From positions 1-18,376 of the forward strand of contig JAVHXX010000025.1 in assembly GCA_031119595.1 (NCBI GenBank): a stretch of 18,376 bases of DNA, written 5' to 3'. Positions 6,534 to 14,490 of the stretch are shown in pieces (the first letter of the stretch is position 1; each line of letters opens with the position of its first letter). The position numbers were made by a program, and so were the translations under genes. This DNA comes from Patulibacter sp. GTDB taxonomy: Bacteria; Actinomycetota; Thermoleophilia; Solirubrobacterales; Solirubrobacteraceae. The notes beneath the pieces are model-generated. The model was not told the origin of the DNA and ran no database searches. It was given only the letters and a program-made list of their open reading frames with translations.

Positions 6534-7982
6534 TTGTCTGCCACCCCAGCCACGCCGGCCCGCCCGGCGATCCCCCGCGAGCTGCTGGCCGGCCTCGTGA
6601 CGGCCCTCGCGCTGATCCCCGAGACGATCTCCTTCTCGATCGTGGCCGGCGTCGATCCGCGGGTCGGATTGCTGTCGTCGTTCACGTTCTCCGTCGTGAT
6701 CGCCGTCGCCGGCGGTCGGCCCGCGATGGTGTCCGCGGCCGCGGGTTCGATGGCGCTGGTCGTCGTGCCGCTCGTGCGCGAGCACGGCCCGGCGTATCTC
6801 GCCGCGGCGACGGTCATGGCCGGAGCGTTCCAACTCCTGCTGAGCCAGCTCGGAGCGCCGAAGCTGCTGTCGTCGCTGCCGCGAGGCGTGGCGATCGGAT
6901 TCGTCAACGGGCTCGCGATCCTCATCTTCCTCGCGCAACTGCGCCACGTGATCTCGACGACGGTGTTCGTCCTCGTCGTGGTCGGCGTCGCGCTCATGGC
7001 GGTGGCCAGGATCCGCAGCGTGCGGGTGCCGCCGTCGCTCCTCAGCACGGCGCTGCTCACCGCCCTCGCGGTCGCGTTCTCCCTCGGCGTCCCGACCGTC
7101 GGTGACGAGGGCACGCTCCCGCACGGCCTCCCCGCCTTCGCCCTGCCGCATCTCCCGGACCTCGCCCACGCGCTCGTCGTGATCCTCCCCTACGCCGTGA
7201 GTCTCGCGGTCGTCGGCCTGATCGAGTCGCTGCTCACGGCCGATCTCATCGACCGCCTCACCGCCACGTCGACGTCCCGCAAGCGCGAGGCCGCCGGTCA
7301 GGGCCTCGCGAACATCGCCACCGGGTTCTTCGGCGGGCAGCCGGGCTGCGCGATGATCGGCCAGTCACTCCTGAACGTCGACACCGGAGGTCGCGGCCGC
7401 GTCTCGACGCTGGCCGCCGGCGCGTGGCTCCTCGTGCTCGTGGTGGCGCTCCACCCCCTCATGGAGATCCTCCCGATGGCCGCGCTCGTGGCGACGATGG
7501 TGTTCGTCGCCTTCACGACCTTCGACTGGCGGAGCGTGAGTCCCGCGCGCCTGCGGCACTGGCCGCGCATCGAGACGGCGACCATGGTGCTCACCACCGC
7601 CGTCGTCGTCGCGACGAGCAACCTCGCGTACGGCGTCGCCGCCGGGGCGATCGTCGCCTGCGCCTATTTCTTCCAGGCCTTCCGCCGCGGAAGGGTGCTC
7701 GTCACACGCCGGCCGGCACCCGAGGGCGACCTCGACGTGCACCACGTCCACGGCGCGCTCTTCTTCGCGTCGACCGGTCACCTCCTCGACGTCTTCGAGG
7801 ACGCCGGCGGCACCGGGGCGCTCCGCATCGACCTCTCGGCCGCCGAACTCCTCGACACCTCGGCCGTCCTCGCCCTCGACGAACTCACGCAGCGTCACCG
7901 CGCCGCGGGCCGCGAGGTCGACGTCGTCGGGCTCAGCGCGTCGTCGGAGGCGCTCGACTCGCGCGTACGCAGCGGCGTCTGA
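6534..7982 (+). CDS. SulP-family anion transporter with C-terminal STAS domain
   Basis: SulP proteins move sulfate, bicarbonate or other anions across the membrane. This 482-residue version has the transmembrane core at about 12-390, with family stretches ALIPETISFSIVAGVDPRVGL near the first helices, GFVNGLAILIFLAQL, and GFFGGQPGCAMIGQSLLNVDTGGRGR. A cytoplasmic STAS domain follows (about 400-480), including DLSAAELLDTSAVLALDEL with Asp441-Thr-Ser. It is of the compact kind, shorter than the roughly 550 residues of many relatives. The transported ion cannot be told. I chose the TTG at 6534 because TAGCAT lies just upstream. An in-frame ATG at 6453 would add 27 residues spanning the promoter region and is disfavoured. 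Confidence 0.92.
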   Translation: MSATPATPARPAIPRELLAGLVTALALIPETISFSIVAGVDPRVGLLSSFTFSVVIAVAGGRPAMVSAAAGSMALVVVPLVREHGPAYLAAATVMAGAFQLLLSQLGAPKLLSSLPRGVAIGFVNGLAILIFLAQLRHVISTTVFVLVVVGVALMAVARIRSVRVPPSLLSTALLTALAVAFSLGVPTVGDEGTLPHGLPAFALPHLPDLAHALVVILPYAVSLAVVGLIESLLTADLIDRLTATSTSRKREAAGQGLANIATGFFGGQPGCAMIGQSLLNVDTGGRGRVSTLAAGAWLLVLVVALHPLMEILPMAALVATMVFVAFTTFDWRSVSPARLRHWPRIETATMVLTTAVVVATSNLAYGVAAGAIVACAYFFQAFRRGRVLVTRRPAPEGDLDVHHVHGALFFASTGHLLDVFEDAGGTGALRIDLSAAELLDTSAVLALDELTQRHRAAGREVDVVGLSASSEALDSRVRSGV

Positions 7983-7987
7983 CGGCG

Positions 7988-8019
7988 CGCCGGGCCGGGT
8001 GGGCTCGGGCGTCCCGGCG
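7988..8019. terminator. Possible bidirectional terminator hairpin
   Basis: CGCCGGG (7988-7994) and CCCGGCG (8013-8019) form a 7-bp stem around an 18-base G-rich loop. It fills most of the 42-bp gap between two converging genes. The long loop and absence of T-runs keep this tentative. Confidence 0.35.
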
Positions 8020-8024
8020 GCGGG

Positions 8025-9419
8025 TCAGCTGAAGTCGGCCATCACCGGGGCGAGCGTGAGGAGCGCCTGCCACGTGGCGGCGTCGGTCTCGCCGGTCGCC
8101 GGAAGGCCGCGGGCCGTCTGGAACGCCATCACGGACTTCGTCGTCGCGGCCGTGAACTGGTCGTCGACCGGGACCGACGGATCCGCGGCCGCGAGGTGTT
8201 CCTTGAGCCACAGCACCTGGTCGCCGGCGTTGCCTTTCGACAGTGCCGGCCAGCCCGGATCGGCCGGGACGACCGTCGGCTGGGGCTGCTGCAGCGAGGC
8301 CCACTGCGCGGAGGTCGTCTCCTGCCAGTCCCACCAGGAGAGACCCTTCGCGCCGTACCCCGCCCAGATCGACCGGAACCGGGCGAGATCGCTGGTCGAG
8401 GCGCCCGAGTAGGTCTGGCCGAGCGGCGCGATCGGCGTGCCGTAGATCCGGTTGTCGGCGACCGTCTTCGCGCTCACCGCGTCGACGGTGCCGCCGATGT
8501 CCTTCCAGTAGTCCTGCGGCAGGTTCGCCTGCGCGCCCCCGGGCCCGAGGAAGACCGAGTACGGCAGCTTCGGGTGGTACGAGACGTACGGGAACGAGGT
8601 GAGGCCGATCGGGAAGTCCGGACCGACCGCCGCCCGCAGCGCCGTCATGTAGGTCTGCGCCGACTTGTACTTGCCCTCGTACGCGCCCTCGGCGTCGATC
8701 ACGAAGCAGTCCGCACCGGCGATCTGGGACGCCGCGGCGGCGCTCGCCTCGGCGGTCGGGTTGGTGCCGTAGACGAACTGCCAGCCGCACACCTTCAGCC
8801 CGAGCGCGTGGAGGCCCGCGACGAGGGCCGGGGTGAACTGCGACCAGGTGCCGCCGCCGTCCGCGCTCTTCACGTAGACGGTGTCCATGTCGGCCGCCTT
8901 GGCCTGCGCCGCGATCTTCGCGAGGTCGCCGCCCTCGCTCTTGTTCACGTACCAGATCCACATGCCGTTCCCCGCGAACACCGCCGGCAGGTCGCCGGTC
9001 GCGGTGGTCGTGGCGGGCTTCGCGACGGGCTGTGGCGCGATCACCGTGAACGAGAGCTTGTTCGAGCGTCGGCCGGCGCTGTCCATGACCGTCACGGCGA
9101 TCTTGCCGGTCGTCGTCCCCGTGGGGACGCGTGCGGTCCAGCCGGTCTTCGTGATCGCGAGCTTCGTCGCGAGGGCTCCCTTCGACCATCGGAACGACAC
9201 CCGCATGCCGCGCTTGAAGCCGTGGCCGCTCAGCTGGAGCTGCTGGCCGACCGTGAGGTGCACGCCGGACTTGCAGGCCTTCAGCGACGCCGGCACGCAC
9301 CGCAGTTTCAGGAGCACCGGTGCCTTCGTCTTCGCCTCGGCCCCCGACGTGAGGACGCCGGGCAGCCCCACCGCCACGGCGGCGACCAGGAGAGCGAGCA
9401 GGGAGAAACGCCGCTTCAT
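8025..9419 (-). CDS. Secreted glycosidase-like TIM-barrel protein with peptidoglycan-binding domain
   Basis: This 464-residue protein has a Sec signal peptide (KRR, then a hydrophobic stretch, probable cleavage after GAEA at about 29). An IPT/TIG- or Ig-like domain follows (about 33-128, LRCVPASLKACKSGVHLTVGQQLQLSGHGF), then a Pro/Thr linker. The central domain (about 147-375) looks like a TIM barrel of the glycoside-hydrolase type, with GMWIWYVNK at the first strand, VYVKSADGGGTW, CGWQFVYG and FVIDAEGAY, whose Asp242/Glu244 are candidate catalytic residues. The end (about 395-455) is a peptidoglycan-binding domain 1 with GDQVLWLKEHL and AFQTARGLPATGETDAATW. A cell-wall role is inferred; I cannot name the barrel family. 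The ATG at 9419 fits the signal peptide but has no clear Shine-Dalgarno. Confidence 0.85.
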   Translation of the reverse strand: MKRRFSLLALLVAAVAVGLPGVLTSGAEAKTKAPVLLKLRCVPASLKACKSGVHLTVGQQLQLSGHGFKRGMRVSFRWSKGALATKLAITKTGWTARVPTGTTTGKIAVTVMDSAGRRSNKLSFTVIAPQPVAKPATTTATGDLPAVFAGNGMWIWYVNKSEGGDLAKIAAQAKAADMDTVYVKSADGGGTWSQFTPALVAGLHALGLKVCGWQFVYGTNPTAEASAAAASQIAGADCFVIDAEGAYEGKYKSAQTYMTALRAAVGPDFPIGLTSFPYVSYHPKLPYSVFLGPGGAQANLPQDYWKDIGGTVDAVSAKTVADNRIYGTPIAPLGQTYSGASTSDLARFRSIWAGYGAKGLSWWDWQETTSAQWASLQQPQPTVVPADPGWPALSKGNAGDQVLWLKEHLAAADPSVPVDDQFTAATTKSVMAFQTARGLPATGETDAATWQALLTLAPVMADFS

Positions 9420-9526
9420 GTTCTGCACCAACCACGCAGGAGCACGGAAGTAGCGTCGCAGCCGACAGGACGGCGCGGCGCAGTCTGCGTCCCAGGGCGC
9501 GCGGGCGCGCCAGCCGAGGCCTGCGC

Positions 9527-9532
9527 CATGAT
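9527..9532 (+). promoter_or_regulatory. -10-like element CATGAT for a leaderless acetyltransferase mRNA
   Basis: CATGAT is one base from TATGAT and ends 6 bases before the GTG at 9539. No ribosome-binding site is present. The promoter of the divergent secreted protein must lie in the same 119-bp gap (9420-9538) but I could not locate it. GGCGCG (9496-9501) with CGCGCC (9506-9511) is a short inverted repeat in this gap. Confidence 0.45.
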
Positions 9533-9538
9533 GGCCGG

Positions 9539-10168
9539 GTGAGCACGCCGCGCCCGATCCATCGCGCCACGGCGGCCGATGCACCGGCCCTCGCCGAGGC
9601 GCTCGCCCGCGCCTTCGCCGACGACCCGATCGTCACCTGGGCCTTTCCGGAGCTTCGCGTACGGACCCGACGCCTCCCACGGTTCTTCGCGTGGTCTCTC
9701 CGCAAGCACGTGCCGCAGGGCGCGAGCTGGACCACGCCCGCGTCGAACGCCGCCGCCCTGTGGGCCGAGCCCGGGCAGTGGAAGGAGACGCCGTGGGAGG
9801 CGATCCGCCTCGTCGCCTCGCTCGGGCCGAGCGTGGGACGACGTTCCGCGCGGGTGGTCCGTGGCCTCACCGACATCGAAGGGTGCCATCCGGACGGCCG
9901 CCACCTCTACCTCGCGGTGCTCGGCGTCGACACGCCGCTGCAGGGCACCGGGATCGGCTCCGCGCTGCTGGGCCCCGGCCTCCAGCGCTGCGATGAGGAG
10001 GGCCTCCCTGCCTACCTCGAGACGGCGAAGGAGCGCAACGTGGCCTTCTACGAGCGCCACGGCTTCGTCGTCCGCGACCACTTCACGCTCCCGAACGGGC
10101 CGCCCGTGTGGACCATGTGGCGCGACCCATCCTCCGACACCCCACCCCTGCGAGCCGCACCCCGATGA
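9539..10168 (+). CDS. GNAT-family N-acetyltransferase
   Basis: This 209-residue protein is a GNAT acetyltransferase, which moves an acetyl group from acetyl-CoA to an amine. The N-terminal part (RPIHRATAADAPALAEALARAFADDPIVTWAFP) is typical of the small-molecule or toxin-resistance type. The acetyl-CoA site is LYLAVLGVDTPLQGTGIGSALLGPGL, with Q-G-T-G-I-G in the pyrophosphate-binding loop. The end AYLETAKERNVAFYERHGFVV is the usual fifth and sixth strand region. Substrate unknown. The GTG at 9539 has a -10-like hexamer 6 bases upstream. Its TGA overlaps the ATG of the VOC gene (ATGA, 10165-10168), so the two are translationally coupled. Confidence 0.9.
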   Translation: MSTPRPIHRATAADAPALAEALARAFADDPIVTWAFPELRVRTRRLPRFFAWSLRKHVPQGASWTTPASNAAALWAEPGQWKETPWEAIRLVASLGPSVGRRSARVVRGLTDIEGCHPDGRHLYLAVLGVDTPLQGTGIGSALLGPGLQRCDEEGLPAYLETAKERNVAFYERHGFVVRDHFTLPNGPPVWTMWRDPSSDTPPLRAAPR

Positions 10169-10569
10169 CCCAGACGATCCGCACGTTCCTGATGTTCGAG
10201 GGCCGGGCCGAGGAGGCCGTCCGTGCCTACGCCGAGCTCTTCGACGGCGAGATCACGAAGCTCGAGCGGTACGGCGCCGACGGCCCGGGTCCTGAGGGCA
10301 CGATCTTCCAGGCCACGCTGCGCCTCGGCGGCCAGGACGTGATGGTCACGGACTCGTTCGTCGAGCACGGCTTCTCGTTCACGCCGTCGATGTCGCTCTG
10401 GGTCGACTGCGTCGACGCCGCCGACGTGGACGCGAAGGCCGCCGCACTGGTCGAGGGCGGCTCGTTCCTCATGCCGCCCGGCGACTACGGCTTCAGCGAG
10501 CGGTTCGCGTGGGTGTCGGACCGGTTCGGCGTGACCTGGCAGCTCAGCGTGGCGAGCCCCGGCGCCTGA
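10165..10569 (+). CDS. VOC/PhnB-like protein
   Basis: This 134-residue protein is a second PhnB-like vicinal-oxygen-chelate protein. It shares the pattern of the gene at 4323-4826: FLMFEGRAEEAVRAYAELF, GPGPEGTIFQATLRLGGQDVMVTDS and RFAWVSDRFGVTWQLS. Its ligand is unknown; the superfamily includes dioxygenases, glyoxalases and antibiotic-binding proteins. The ATG at 10165 overlaps the stop of the acetyltransferase gene by 4 bp. An in-frame ATG at 10108, inside that gene, would add 19 residues unlike the family and is rejected. The acyl-CoA dehydrogenase gene begins 19 bp downstream and may be read from the same mRNA. Confidence 0.9.
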   Translation: MTQTIRTFLMFEGRAEEAVRAYAELFDGEITKLERYGADGPGPEGTIFQATLRLGGQDVMVTDSFVEHGFSFTPSMSLWVDCVDAADVDAKAAALVEGGSFLMPPGDYGFSERFAWVSDRFGVTWQLSVASPGA

Positions 10570-10588
10570 TCGGGTAGACCTGGAGGCG

Positions 10589-12406
10589 ATGACCGAGCAC
10601 CGCATCGCCTCCACCCTGCTCTCGCGCCGGGACCTGCGGTTCCTGCTGCACGAGTGGCTGCGGGTCGGGGAGCTCTGCGACCGGCCGCGCTTCGCTGACC
10701 ATTCGGCCGAGATGTTCGACGACGTCCTCGCGCTGTCGGAGCGGATCGCGACCGAGCGGTTCGCGCCGCACAACCGGGCCGCCGACATCCACGAGCCGCG
10801 GATGGACGACGACGGGCGGGTCGTCCTGGTCCCCGAGGTCGGCGAGGCGCTCGCCGCGTTCGCCGAGGCCGGCCTGCTCGGCGCGAGCATGGACGAGGCC
10901 GTCGGCGGGATGCAGCTGCCGCACACCGTCACGAGCGCCGCCTACGCCTGGTTCCAGGCCGCGAACATCGGCACCTCCGCGTACGCCTTCCTCACCGTCG
11001 GCGCCGCGAACCTGCTCCAGGCCTGTGGCTCGCCGGAGCAGATCGACCGGTGGGTGACGCCGATGGTCGACGGGCGCTTCTTCGGCACGATGTGTCTGTC
11101 CGAGACGCAGGCCGGGAGCTCCCTCGCGGATGTCGCCACGCGCGCCGAGCCGCAGGACGACGGCACCTACCGGGTCTTCGGCAACAAGATGTGGATCAGC
11201 GGCGGCGACCACGAGCTCGGCGAGAACATCGTCCACCTCGTGCTCGCCCGCCTGCCCGGTGCCCCTGCCGGCGTGAAGGGCATCAGCCTCCTGCTCGTGC
11301 CCCGGGTGCTGCTCGACGACGACGGTGGGCTCGCCGAGCGCAACGACGTGGTCCTCGCCGGCGTGAACCACAAGATGGGGTTCCGCGGCACCGTGAACAC
11401 CGTCCTCGGGTTCGGGGAGGGCGTGCACCGACCGGGCGGTGAAGTGGGGGCGGTCGGCTACCTCGTCGGTGCGCCGAACGGAGGCCTCGCGGCGATGTTC
11501 CACATGATGAACGAGGCCCGGATCGGCGTCGGGATGGGCGCGGCCGCCCTCGGTTACACCGGCTACCTCAAGGCGCTGCAGTACGCCCTCGAACGCCCAC
11601 AGGGCCGACCGATCGCCTCGAAGGACCCGGCGCAGCCGCAGGTCCCGCTCGTCGAACACGCCGACGTCCGCCGGATGCTGCTCGCGCAGAAGAGCTGGGT
11701 CGAGGGGGCGATGGCGTTGATCCTCTACTGCGGCCGGCTCCTCGACGATGCCCAGACCCACCCGGACGACGACGCCCGTGCCCAGGCGGCATTGCTCCTC
11801 GACGTCCTCACCCCGATCACGAAGAGCTGGCCGTCGCAGTGGGGCCTCGCCGCGAACGACCTCGCCATCCAGGTCCATGGTGGGTACGGCTACACCCGCG
11901 AGTACGACGTCGAGCAGCATTACCGCGACAACCGCCTCAACGGGATCCACGAGGGCACCCACGGGATCCAGGGCCTCGACCTGCTCGGGCGCAAGGTCAC
12001 GATGCGCGGCGGTGCCGGCTTCGTGCTGCTCCTTCAGACCATCGGGACCACGATCGCCCGCGCCTCCGAGGCGGGCGATGAACCGGCCCGGCTCGCCGCG
12101 CAACTCCAGGCCGCCGTCGAGCGGCTCGGTCAGGTCACTGCCGCGGTGTGGAGTCAGGGCGACGTCGAGCTCGCGCTCGCCAACGCGACGGCCTACCTCG
12201 AGGCCGCAGGGCACATCGTCGTCGCCTGGCTCTGGCTCGAACAGTGGCTCGCGGCCGACGGCTCCGGAGACGACGCCTTCTACGAGGGCAAGCGACAGGC
12301 CGCGCGCTTCTTCTTCGCGTACGAGCTCCCGCGTACCGGGCCGCAGCTCGACCTCCTCGCCCAGCTCGACCGCACGGCCCTCGACATGCAGGACGCGTGG
12401 TTCTGA
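10589..12406 (+). CDS. Acyl-CoA dehydrogenase, large (about 600-residue) type
   Basis: This 605-residue flavoenzyme introduces a double bond next to the thioester of an acyl-CoA, passing electrons through FAD. It belongs to the large subgroup with an added C-terminal domain (about 480-605, AETYF-like helical part). Visible marks are GMCLSETQAGSSL-type flavin-binding sequence (TMCLSETQAGSSLADVATRA), KMWISGGDHEL, VHGGYGYTREYDVEQHYRDNRLNGIHEGTHGIQ, with Glu455 of HEGT at the position of the usual catalytic base. The acyl substrate cannot be told; fatty-acid beta-oxidation is the general expectation. The ATG at 10589 follows GGAGG by only 2 bases and TAGACC by 8 bases, so initiation mode is unclear. 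No electron-transfer flavoprotein gene is nearby. Confidence 0.92.
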   Translation: MTEHRIASTLLSRRDLRFLLHEWLRVGELCDRPRFADHSAEMFDDVLALSERIATERFAPHNRAADIHEPRMDDDGRVVLVPEVGEALAAFAEAGLLGASMDEAVGGMQLPHTVTSAAYAWFQAANIGTSAYAFLTVGAANLLQACGSPEQIDRWVTPMVDGRFFGTMCLSETQAGSSLADVATRAEPQDDGTYRVFGNKMWISGGDHELGENIVHLVLARLPGAPAGVKGISLLLVPRVLLDDDGGLAERNDVVLAGVNHKMGFRGTVNTVLGFGEGVHRPGGEVGAVGYLVGAPNGGLAAMFHMMNEARIGVGMGAAALGYTGYLKALQYALERPQGRPIASKDPAQPQVPLVEHADVRRMLLAQKSWVEGAMALILYCGRLLDDAQTHPDDDARAQAALLLDVLTPITKSWPSQWGLAANDLAIQVHGGYGYTREYDVEQHYRDNRLNGIHEGTHGIQGLDLLGRKVTMRGGAGFVLLLQTIGTTIARASEAGDEPARLAAQLQAAVERLGQVTAAVWSQGDVELALANATAYLEAAGHIVVAWLWLEQWLAADGSGDDAFYEGKRQAARFFFAYELPRTGPQLDLLAQLDRTALDMQDAWF

Positions 12407-12441
12407 CCGGCTGCCGTTGCGGCCGGGACCGACGCGCCGCG

Positions 12442-12447
12442 TAGGCT
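12442..12447 (+). promoter_or_regulatory. -10 element TAGGCT for a leaderless BKACE-type mRNA
   Basis: TAGGCT matches TANNNT and ends 7 bases before the ATG at 12455. TTGCGG at 12417-12422 is a possible -35, with a longish 19-base spacer. No ribosome-binding site is seen. Confidence 0.6.
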
Positions 12448-12454
12448 GCGGCGC

Positions 12455-13186
12455 ATGGTGCAGTGCGCCCTCAACGGTGGGTACGTCCGGACCGACCACC
12501 CCGCGGTCCCCGTGACCGTGGATGAGCTCGTCGCCGACGTCCTCGCCTGCCGCGACGCCGGCGCCGGGTCGGTCCACTTCCATCCCCGGGCCGCCGACGG
12601 TTCGCAGACGCTCTCCGCCGAGGTCCACAACCTGACGGTCGCCGCCGTGCGTGCCGCCGTTCCCGGACTCGAGCTGTCGTGCTCGACCCAGCAGGACATC
12701 GAGGTCGGCGGCCACGCAGATCACGCCGCGGCGATCCGCGCGTGGACGACCCCACCGGACCTCGTGTCGCTCAACCTCGAGGAGCCCGCTGCCCTCGAGT
12801 TGGGCGCGGTCCTCCTCGAGCGCGGCATCGGGATCGAGGCCGGCGTCTTCACCCTCGCGGATGCCGACCGCCTCCTCACGGCACCGTGGGCGTCGTCGGT
12901 GCACCGCGTGCTCGTCGAGGTCATCTACGAACGCGACCCCGCCGCCGCGGTGGCGCTCGCCACGGCGATCGACGATCGCGTCGCGCCGCTCGGCAAGCCG
13001 ACGCTGTGGCACGGCGACGCCGGTGCGAGCTGGGCCGTCGTCGACGCCGGGCTCGCCCGCGGCCGCGACGTACGGGTCGGCCTCGAGGACGCGTTGATCG
13101 GCCGCGACGGCGGACCGGCGCCGGACAACGCCACGCAGGTCGCGGAGACCCTGGCCGCCGCGCGGGCCCGAACGGTCCCCCGGTGA
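12455..13186 (+). CDS. BKACE-family (DUF849, 3-keto-5-aminohexanoate cleavage enzyme-like) protein
   Basis: Members of this family are zinc TIM barrels that split a beta-keto acid with acetyl-CoA into two products. At 243 residues it is on the short side (members are usually about 270-310). The zinc motif is in VHFHPR, with His41 and His43; LSCSTQQDI and the C-terminal VRVGLEDAL stretch also fit. The real beta-keto acid is unknown, because family members differ widely, and the enzyme may not act on 3-keto-5-aminohexanoate at all. The lysine-fermentation neighbours are absent, which argues against that pathway. Its stop overlaps the GTG of the glycosylase gene (GTGA, 13183-13186), so the two are coupled. 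Confidence 0.85.
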   Translation: MVQCALNGGYVRTDHPAVPVTVDELVADVLACRDAGAGSVHFHPRAADGSQTLSAEVHNLTVAAVRAAVPGLELSCSTQQDIEVGGHADHAAAIRAWTTPPDLVSLNLEEPAALELGAVLLERGIGIEAGVFTLADADRLLTAPWASSVHRVLVEVIYERDPAAAVALATAIDDRVAPLGKPTLWHGDAGASWAVVDAGLARGRDVRVGLEDALIGRDGGPAPDNATQVAETLAAARARTVPR

Positions 13187-14418
13187 CCCGTTCCGATCCC
13201 GCCACGCGACGCCCCCGCACCGCGTTGTCGGCGGCCGAGGCGCGTCGCGTCGCGCTCGCGGCCCAGGGGTTCGCCGATCCGCCGCTCGGTCGCCCCGTCG
13301 ACACGCGTGCGCTGCGGTCGCGCGTGCTCGACCGCGTCGGTCTCCTCCAGATCGACTCGGTGAACGTGCTCCAGCGCGCGCACTACCTCCCCACGTTCAG
13401 CCGGCTCGGGCCGTACGACCTCGAGCTCCTCGACAAGCTCAGCAGCTACGCGCCGCGCCGGCTGTTCGAGTACTGGGGGCACGAGGCCTCGCTCCTGCCC
13501 GTCGAGCTCTGGCCGCACCTGCACTGGCGACGGCAGCGCGCCCACGACGATGCCTGGGGCGGCATGCGAAGGATCGCCGTCGACCGGCCCGATCTCGTCG
13601 CCGCGGTCCTCGCCGACGTCGCCGAGCGCGGCCCGCTCAGTGCCGCCCAGCTCGCCCACCACGACGAACCGCGCGGCAAGAAGGGGCCGTGGTGGGACTG
13701 GTCCGACGTGAAACGTGCGCTCGAGTACCTGTTCTGGAGCGGTGAGGTCACGAGCGCGCGGCGCGTCCGGTTCGAGAGGCGGTACGACATCCCCGAACGC
13801 GTGATCCCGGCGCCGATCCTCGCGCTGCCGACGCCGACCACCGAGGAGTCCCAGCGCGCGCTCCTCCGCGTGGCCGCGCGGTCGCTCGGCGTCGCCACGG
13901 AGCCCGACCTGCGCGACTACTTCCGGCTTCCGTCGGCGGAGTCGAAGGCGCGGGTGGCGGAGCTCGTCGAGGCCGGCGACCTCCACCCGGTCGACGTCGA
14001 GGGCTGGACCGCGCCCGCGTACCTGGCGCCCGGCGCGCGTGTGCCGCGCCGCGTCGACGCGCAGGCGCTCGTCGGGCCGTTCGACTCTCTGATCTGGGAG
14101 CGGCCGCGGGTCGAGCGGGTGTTCGGGTTCCGGTACCGCATCGAGATCTACGTCCCGAAACCGAAGCGCGTCCACGGGTACTACGTGTTGCCGTTCCTCC
14201 TGGGCGACGAGCTGGTCGCACGGGTCGACCTGAAGAGCGACCGGGCCGCCGGCGCGCTGCTGGTGCAGGCGGCGCACGCCGAGCCCGGCGCGCCTCCCGA
14301 GACCGCCGAGGCGCTCGCCGCCGAACTGCGCAGCATGGCGTCGTGGCTGGGGCTGGCCGATGTCGTCGTGGTCGGCGCAGGCGATCTCGCGCCTGCACTC
14401 GCGGCCGCGTTGCACTGA
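13183..14418 (+). CDS. AlkZ/YcaQ-type winged-helix DNA glycosylase
   Basis: This 411-residue protein belongs to the HTH_42 family. Characterised members (E. coli YcaQ, Streptomyces AlkZ) are glycosylases that unhook interstrand crosslinks and remove bulky alkylated bases. The catalytic Q-x-D motif is LLQIDSV (Gln56, Asp58). Other marks are VLQRAHYLPTFSRLGPYD, FEYWGHEASLLP, RALEYLFWSGEVTSARR and GPFDSLIWERPRVERVFGFRYRIEIYVPKPKRVHGYYVLPFLLGDELVARVDLK. By this last stretch it resembles the general YcaQ group more than the antibiotic-self-resistance group, but that is inference. The GTG at 13183 overlaps the preceding stop and starts just before the family N-terminus. A hairpin follows at 14443-14459. 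Confidence 0.9.
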   Translation: MTRSDPATRRPRTALSAAEARRVALAAQGFADPPLGRPVDTRALRSRVLDRVGLLQIDSVNVLQRAHYLPTFSRLGPYDLELLDKLSSYAPRRLFEYWGHEASLLPVELWPHLHWRRQRAHDDAWGGMRRIAVDRPDLVAAVLADVAERGPLSAAQLAHHDEPRGKKGPWWDWSDVKRALEYLFWSGEVTSARRVRFERRYDIPERVIPAPILALPTPTTEESQRALLRVAARSLGVATEPDLRDYFRLPSAESKARVAELVEAGDLHPVDVEGWTAPAYLAPGARVPRRVDAQALVGPFDSLIWERPRVERVFGFRYRIEIYVPKPKRVHGYYVLPFLLGDELVARVDLKSDRAAGALLVQAAHAEPGAPPETAEALAAELRSMASWLGLADVVVVGAGDLAPALAAALH

Positions 14419-14442
14419 GGTCCGGAGCGAGCCCGCGGCCGA

Positions 14443-14459
14443 CCGGACGTCGCGTCCGG
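14443..14459 (+). terminator. Possible terminator hairpin after the glycosylase gene
   Basis: CCGGACG (14443-14449) and CGTCCGG (14453-14459) form a 7-bp stem with a 3-base loop, 24 bases after the stop. The right arm is part of a 10-base near-repeat (14451-14460 and 14461-14470), so the left arm could also pair with the second copy. Confidence 0.4.
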
Positions 14460-14477
14460 GCGCGTCCGGACCGCGGA

Positions 14478-14483
14478 TAGCGT
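14478..14483 (+). promoter_or_regulatory. -10 element TAGCGT for a leaderless SRPBCC-protein mRNA
   Basis: TAGCGT matches TANNNT and ends 7 bases before the ATG at 14491. No ribosome-binding site is present, and I see no clear -35 box. Confidence 0.6.
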
Positions 14484-14490
14484 CGATCCC

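Noticed and set aside
10108..10164. In-frame ATG at 10108 as start of the second VOC gene
   Set aside because: The added residues do not match the family and would lie inside the acetyltransferase gene; the ATGA overlap at 10165 is the usual coupled arrangement.
10544..13012. Leftward open frame of 822 codons opposite the acyl-CoA dehydrogenase and BKACE genes
   Set aside because: The sequence is dominated by Arg, Gly, Glu, Val and His without any domain pattern, and both genes beneath it are clear family members on the other strand.
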